Source of the DNA: Cellulomonas carbonis
GTDB lineage: Bacteria > Actinomycetota > Actinomycetes > Actinomycetales > Cellulomonadaceae
Length of the DNA stretch: 64,000 nucleotides
NCBI RefSeq assembly: GCF_014636275.1
Contig: NZ_BMEB01000004.1
Span: forward strand, 186,001-250,000
Reading direction: 5' to 3'
Part shown: positions 58,576-64,000 of the stretch, one piece after another
Layout of the letters: each line of letters starts with the position of its first letter
Position numbering within the stretch: position 1 is the stretch's first letter
Translations under genes and position numbers: made by a program
Notes under the pieces: generated by a model
What the model was told of the DNA's origin: nothing
Database searches by the model: none
Seen by the model: only the letters and a program-made list of their open reading frames with translations

Positions 58576-59967
58576 GTGCTGCACCGTGCTCTGGCCGCGC
58601 TCATCGGCCTCCTCGGCGTGCTCGCGATCGGGCTCGCCGTCGCGTCCGCCACCGTGTGGCGGGCGTCCGACGTCCTCACCGCCTCGGCGACCGCGGCTGA
58701 GGGCGCGTCGTACGTGGTCACCGACCCCGGTGTGCTCGACCTCGCCGCGCAGGACGTGACGGTGCGCGCCGCGGCCCCGGACGGTGCGCCCGTCGTGCTC
58801 GCCCTGGGACGCAGCGCCGACGTCGACGCCTGGGTCGGCACGGACGCGCACACCCGGGTGACGGGCCTCTCGGACGTCGAGACGCTGGCGACCGACGACG
58901 TCGCCGCCACGACCACCGAGCCGGCGACCGAGGCGACCGCTGACCCCACCACCGAGCCCACCACCGAGCCGACCGCGGAGGCGACCGAGCCCGCCGCCGA
59001 GGCGCCCGCGACCGTCGCCGACCCGAGCGGCTCCGACCTGTGGGTCGAGGAGGTCCGCGGCGAGGGGACGGCAGAGCTCGCGTGGACGGCCGAGGAGGGG
59101 CGCTGGAGCGTCCTCGTCGCCGCCCCGGGCGGTCAGCGGCCCGGTGTCGAGCTGAGCTGGCCGCAGGAGGTCTCCACGCCGTGGCTCGTCCCGGGCGTCG
59201 CCGTCGGCTCGCTGCTCGTCCTCGTCGCGCTCGTGTGGGGCCTGCTGCAGTGGCGCGCGTCGCGACGGCCCGCCCGCACCACCGCCGGTCATGCGGTCGA
59301 CGCCGCCGACGGTGCGACCCTGACGCGGCGGGAGCGCCGACTTCGCGAGGAGGCCCTCGCGCGTCAGCCGCGGGGGGATGCGCGCGAGACGCTCCTGCGC
59401 GGACGCACCGTCCGGCTCGCCGGACCGCGGGACACCGCCCCGAGCTCAGACGCCACCTCCGGGCCCGTGACGGGACCCGTTGCGGCGACAGGGCCGTCCG
59501 GTGAGCCTGGAGTCCCGACGACCGGGTCGACCGCAGCCGGCCGCCCGACCTCCGCCCCTCCCACCCCCGCGCCCGCGGACGGCGAGCGTGCCGCGCAGCC
59601 GACGCCCGCGACGCCGGGACGGCCCTCCGGCGCGACGGCCGGACCCGCGCGGGGCGCTCCGCCCTCGGCGGGAGGCCGCCCGTCGCCGGTGACCCAGGGA
59701 ACCCAGGGGACTGGGGCCCCCGCGACGTCCGGTCAGGGGGACGACGTGGTCGCACCCGCTGCCGGCGGCGAGCCGCAGGGCACCCGGTCGTGGCAGCCCG
59801 CAGCCCCGTCGTCGGCCGACACCTGGCGGCAGACCTGGGGCCTCCCGCCCGCGCCGCCGGCGGGCCGCCCGGCCGAGAACGCCGAGGGTGGGGCCGGTGC
59901 GGGCGACGACGAGCCCGCCGTGGGACCCCGCGAACCCGGCCGTGACGACAAGGGAGGTGCCCGATGA
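58576..59967 (+). CDS. Two-pass membrane protein with Thr/Pro-rich extracellular loop
   Basis: 463 residues from GTG 58576 (ideal AGGAGGG upstream). TM1 is at about 4-25, followed by an extracytoplasmic domain (about 26-200) holding a TEPT/TEAT repeat (TTEPTTEPTAEATEPAAEAP), then TM2 (about 205-228, LVPGVAVGSLLVLVALVWGL), and a roughly 230-residue cytoplasmic tail rich in Pro, Ala and Gly ending with the ordered-looking SADTWRQTWGLPP. No enzyme motif. It is coupled (ATGA) to a lipoprotein gene, so the two may form an envelope complex. Function unknown. Confidence 0.82.
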   Translation: MLHRALAALIGLLGVLAIGLAVASATVWRASDVLTASATAAEGASYVVTDPGVLDLAAQDVTVRAAAPDGAPVVLALGRSADVDAWVGTDAHTRVTGLSDVETLATDDVAATTTEPATEATADPTTEPTTEPTAEATEPAAEAPATVADPSGSDLWVEEVRGEGTAELAWTAEEGRWSVLVAAPGGQRPGVELSWPQEVSTPWLVPGVAVGSLLVLVALVWGLLQWRASRRPARTTAGHAVDAADGATLTRRERRLREEALARQPRGDARETLLRGRTVRLAGPRDTAPSSDATSGPVTGPVAATGPSGEPGVPTTGSTAAGRPTSAPPTPAPADGERAAQPTPATPGRPSGATAGPARGAPPSAGGRPSPVTQGTQGTGAPATSGQGDDVVAPAAGGEPQGTRSWQPAAPSSADTWRQTWGLPPAPPAGRPAENAEGGAGAGDDEPAVGPREPGRDDKGGAR

Positions 59968-60953
59968 GACGCGCCAGGACCACGACGGCGGCGCTCGCGC
60001 TCGCGGTCGCCCTGTCGGTCGGGGCCTGCTCGACGCCCCTGCCCGAGCCCGAGCCGGACGCGGTCCCCGCGAGCGCGGTCCCGGTGACCTCGCCCGAGCA
60101 CGCCGAGGACGTCGTCGGACGGGTGCTCGAGGCACTCGCCGCGTCCGACGAGAGCGGGACCATCGAGCCCGTGGCGGGCCGCATCGGTGGGGTGGCCGAG
60201 CGCATGCGCACGGGGCAGCTCGTGCTCGCCGGGGCCGGGATCGCGAACAACCCGACGTCGGTGCCGACCGAGGTGCAGACGCTCGTCGTCCCGACCGACC
60301 CCGAGTGGCCGCGGACGATGCTCGCGGTGTCCGAACCGCCCGCCGACCTCACCCCGCCGGTGCTCGTCGCCCTCGTCCAGCAGCGGGCGCGCGACCCCTA
60401 CCGCCTCGCCGCGTGGGCCCGTCTCTTCCCCGGGACGACGTTGCCGGCGACCGCGCAGCCGTCCGTGGGCACGCCCGCACCGCCGTCGGACGAGGAGCTG
60501 CTCGTCCCACGCGAGGAGGTGCTGGCGCGCTACATCGACGTCGTCGTCAACGGCGACGCGTCCGCGCACGCCGCGACCTTCCCGGCGGACCCCGTCCGCT
60601 CGGGCCTGGCCGAGACCCGCTCCACCTTCACGGCGGCCGCCGACGCAGGGACCGGGACCTTCTCCGAGACCCACACGCCGGTCGAGGGCTCGGGTCTCTC
60701 GGTCGCGACGGCCGACGGCGGGGCGATCGTCCTGTCCACGTTCGAGAGCGCGTTCACGCTCCAGCTCCAGGAGAGCTCCATCACGGTGTCCGCCCCGACG
60801 ATCGTCGCCTACCTCGGGACGCCGACACTCCGCACGTCGATCACGGTCACGCAGCTCACGACGGTCGCGGTCCACGTCCCGCCCGCCGGGTCCACCGACC
60901 CGCTGCGCGCGCTCGGCGGGGACACCACCACGGTCGGTGCGAGCGGCTCGTGA
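59964..60953 (+). CDS. Lipoprotein, conserved hypothetical
   Basis: 329 residues. Signal peptide with lipobox ending SVGAC and Cys22, then STPLPEPEPDAVPAS linker and a mixed alpha/beta domain that appears duplicated: about 45-190 and about 195-310, each with a helix followed by strands (RTGQLVLAGAGIANNPTSVP; LQESSITVSAPTIVAYLGTP). No catalytic motif. It starts inside the stop of the membrane-protein gene (ATGA overlap), so the two are likely partners at the outer face of the membrane. Similar lipoproteins occur in Cellulomonadaceae-type genomes, to my recollection. Confidence 0.82.
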   Translation: MRRARTTTAALALAVALSVGACSTPLPEPEPDAVPASAVPVTSPEHAEDVVGRVLEALAASDESGTIEPVAGRIGGVAERMRTGQLVLAGAGIANNPTSVPTEVQTLVVPTDPEWPRTMLAVSEPPADLTPPVLVALVQQRARDPYRLAAWARLFPGTTLPATAQPSVGTPAPPSDEELLVPREEVLARYIDVVVNGDASAHAATFPADPVRSGLAETRSTFTAAADAGTGTFSETHTPVEGSGLSVATADGGAIVLSTFESAFTLQLQESSITVSAPTIVAYLGTPTLRTSITVTQLTTVAVHVPPAGSTDPLRALGGDTTTVGASGS

Positions 60954-61058
60954 CCTCGCCGACCGCGCGACGCGTGCCCACCCGTGCCGCCGCGAGGACC
61001 GACCCTGGCGGCTCCACCGCACCCATGACCCCGAACCCCTGACCCTCGGAGTGAACCG

Positions 61059-61994
61059 ATGAGCCAGCCTCCCGGCACCGGACCCCGCATCGACGTCCGC
61101 GGGGCCGTCGACCTGTCGAACCTCGGCCGCCCGGCGGCCCCCGCGCCCGGTGGTGAGGGGCAGCCTGCCTCGGGAGCCGTCGTCGACGTCACGGAGGCGA
61201 CGTTCGCCGACGTCGTCCAGCAGTCGCTCGAGGTGCCCGTCGTCCTGAGCCTCTGGGCCGCGCGCGACGCCGCCAGCAGCCAGGTGACCGCGCTGCTCGT
61301 GCGCGTCGTCGGCGAGCTCGGCGGCCGGGTCCTCCTGGGGCGGGTCGACGTCGAGCGGAGCCCGCAGGTCGCCCAGGCGATCTCGGCCCAGGCAGGCAGC
61401 ACCGTGGTCGCGGTCGTGCGCGGGCAGGCCGTGCCCCTGCCGCCGCTCGACCAGGCGACCATCGAGCAGGTCCGCGCGGTGCTCGACCAGGTCCTCGAGA
61501 TGGCCGTCGCGAACGGCGTGACCGGCACCGTCGCGGGCGTGAGCCCGGGTGCGCCTGCGGAGGAGCCGGAGGAGCCGCCGCTGCCGCCGCTGCACCAGGA
61601 GGCGTACGAGGCGATCGACCGGGGAGATCTCGACGCGGCCGTCGACGCCTACCGCCGCGCCCTGACCGAGAACCCGCGCGACGACATGGCGCGAGCAGGC
61701 CTCGCGCAGGTCGAGCTGTTGCGCCGGACCGACGGGGTCGACGCGGCGGCGGCACGCTCCGCGGCCGCGGCGGCGCCCACCGACGTCGAGGCGCAGCTCG
61801 TCGTCGCGGACCTCGACCTGCTCGCCGGCGCGGTCGAGGACGCGTTCGCGCGGCTCGTGGACACCGTCCGGGCGACCGCGGGTGCCGACCGCGAGACCGC
61901 GCGCGTCCGGCTCGTGGAGCTGTTCGCGGTCGTCGGCGACACCGACCCGCGCGTCATGGCGGCGCGTCGCGCGCTCGCGAGCGCGCTGTACTGA
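61059..61994 (+). CDS. Thioredoxin-fold/TPR protein (CnoX/YbbN-like) lacking the CxxC
   Basis: 311 residues. Thioredoxin fold at about 40-150: ATFADVVQQSLEVPVVLSLW, then WAARDAASSQ where thioredoxins have WCxxC. Two or three TPR-like helical repeats follow (about 175-305, EAIDRGDLDAAVDAYRRALT and DDMARAGLAQVELLRR). E. coli CnoX has the same architecture and acts as a holdase that passes clients to GroEL; the lack of redox Cys implies a chaperone or adaptor role. It sits near glgB, as does Rv1324 in M. tuberculosis, to my recollection. Confidence 0.9.
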   Translation: MSQPPGTGPRIDVRGAVDLSNLGRPAAPAPGGEGQPASGAVVDVTEATFADVVQQSLEVPVVLSLWAARDAASSQVTALLVRVVGELGGRVLLGRVDVERSPQVAQAISAQAGSTVVAVVRGQAVPLPPLDQATIEQVRAVLDQVLEMAVANGVTGTVAGVSPGAPAEEPEEPPLPPLHQEAYEAIDRGDLDAAVDAYRRALTENPRDDMARAGLAQVELLRRTDGVDAAAARSAAAAAPTDVEAQLVVADLDLLAGAVEDAFARLVDTVRATAGADRETARVRLVELFAVVGDTDPRVMAARRALASALY

Positions 61995-62065
61995 GCGGGC
62001 AGCCCGGCCGGTGGGGTGAGCGGGCGCGTAGGCCGCGCCACGGTCCCCGCGCCGCGGGACACGCA

Positions 62066-62103
62066 CGAGGGGCCGTCGACGGACATCCGTCGACGGCCCC
62101 TCG
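62066..62103. terminator. Perfect 17-bp stem bidirectional terminator
   Basis: CGAGGGGCCGTCGACGG (62066-62082) pairs with 62087-62103 around ACAT, between the convergent CnoX-like and glgB genes. Confidence 0.92.
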
Positions 62104-62118
62104 CGTGTCAGGTGTGGC

Positions 62119-64000
<1,882 letters not shown>

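Overview
The window is about 64 kb of very G+C-rich (well above 70%), densely coding actinobacterial chromosome. It resembles Cellulomonas or a close relative (Cellulomonadaceae, Micrococcales). The grounds are the codon bias, the frequent GTG starts and 4-bp ATGA/GTGA overlaps, the fused Kgd-type 2-oxoglutarate enzyme, the bifunctional AdhE of a facultative fermenter, and a plant-polysaccharide glycosidase operon. The species assignment is inference. I found no insertion sequences, prophage genes, integrases or CRISPR arrays.

Layout. 1-9,600: an SGNH hydrolase cut by the window edge, a tiny membrane peptide, a GlxA-type regulator, kgd, and a four-gene translationally coupled operon (response regulator, short-loop histidine kinase, ABC ATPase, ABC-2 permease). 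9,715-22,900: a coupled pair of CNNM/CBS membrane proteins, an M15 D-Ala-D-Ala carboxypeptidase, an aldose-1-epimerase relative, a coiled-coil lipoprotein, adhE diverging from a CIRCE-controlled hsp20, a MalY-like C-S lyase with a VOC protein and an AraC regulator, a SRPBCC protein, a BldC-type regulator under a GEMM (cyclic di-GMP-I) riboswitch, tRNA-Arg(CCG) and a GntR regulator.

22,971-45,170 is a long conserved block: argS-lysA-hom-thrC-thrB-rho-rpmE-prfA-prmC-tsaC/sua5-wecA-like-(AtpI-like)-atpBEFHAGDC-DUF2550-nucS. From memory the order matches Mycobacterium tuberculosis Rv1292-Rv1312 plus nucS. It joins aspartate-family amino-acid synthesis, transcription and translation termination, tRNA modification, envelope glycan initiation and the complete F1Fo ATP synthase. 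Almost every junction overlaps or nearly touches.

45,224-54,430: pdxH, then an accessory sugar operon: a LacI regulator behind a strong promoter with two abutting CGAAGCGCTTCG palindromes, a sugar-binding lipoprotein, two permeases, a YicI-type GH31 alpha-xylosidase and a GH1 beta-glucosidase, closed by a 14-bp-stem terminator. The enzyme pair suggests import and stepwise breakdown of xyloglucan oligosaccharides (inference).

54,454-64,000: a small zinc-finger-like protein, an alpha/beta hydrolase, a 728-residue Scy/DivIVA-like coiled-coil protein with hendecad repeats followed without a gap by an uncharacterised 136-residue protein, a divergent membrane protein plus lipoprotein pair, a thioredoxin-fold/TPR protein lacking the CxxC, and glgB running off the right edge.

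The most notable signals are the riboswitch whose closing stem abuts the ribosome binding site of a BldC-like regulator, the CIRCE element laid exactly over an hsp20 promoter, the twin LacI operators of the putative xyloglucan operon, twin 10-bp palindromes upstream of the two-component/ABC operon, the hendecad cytoskeletal protein with its unknown partner, and several tandem hairpin repeats. No completely unknown multi-gene system is evident.
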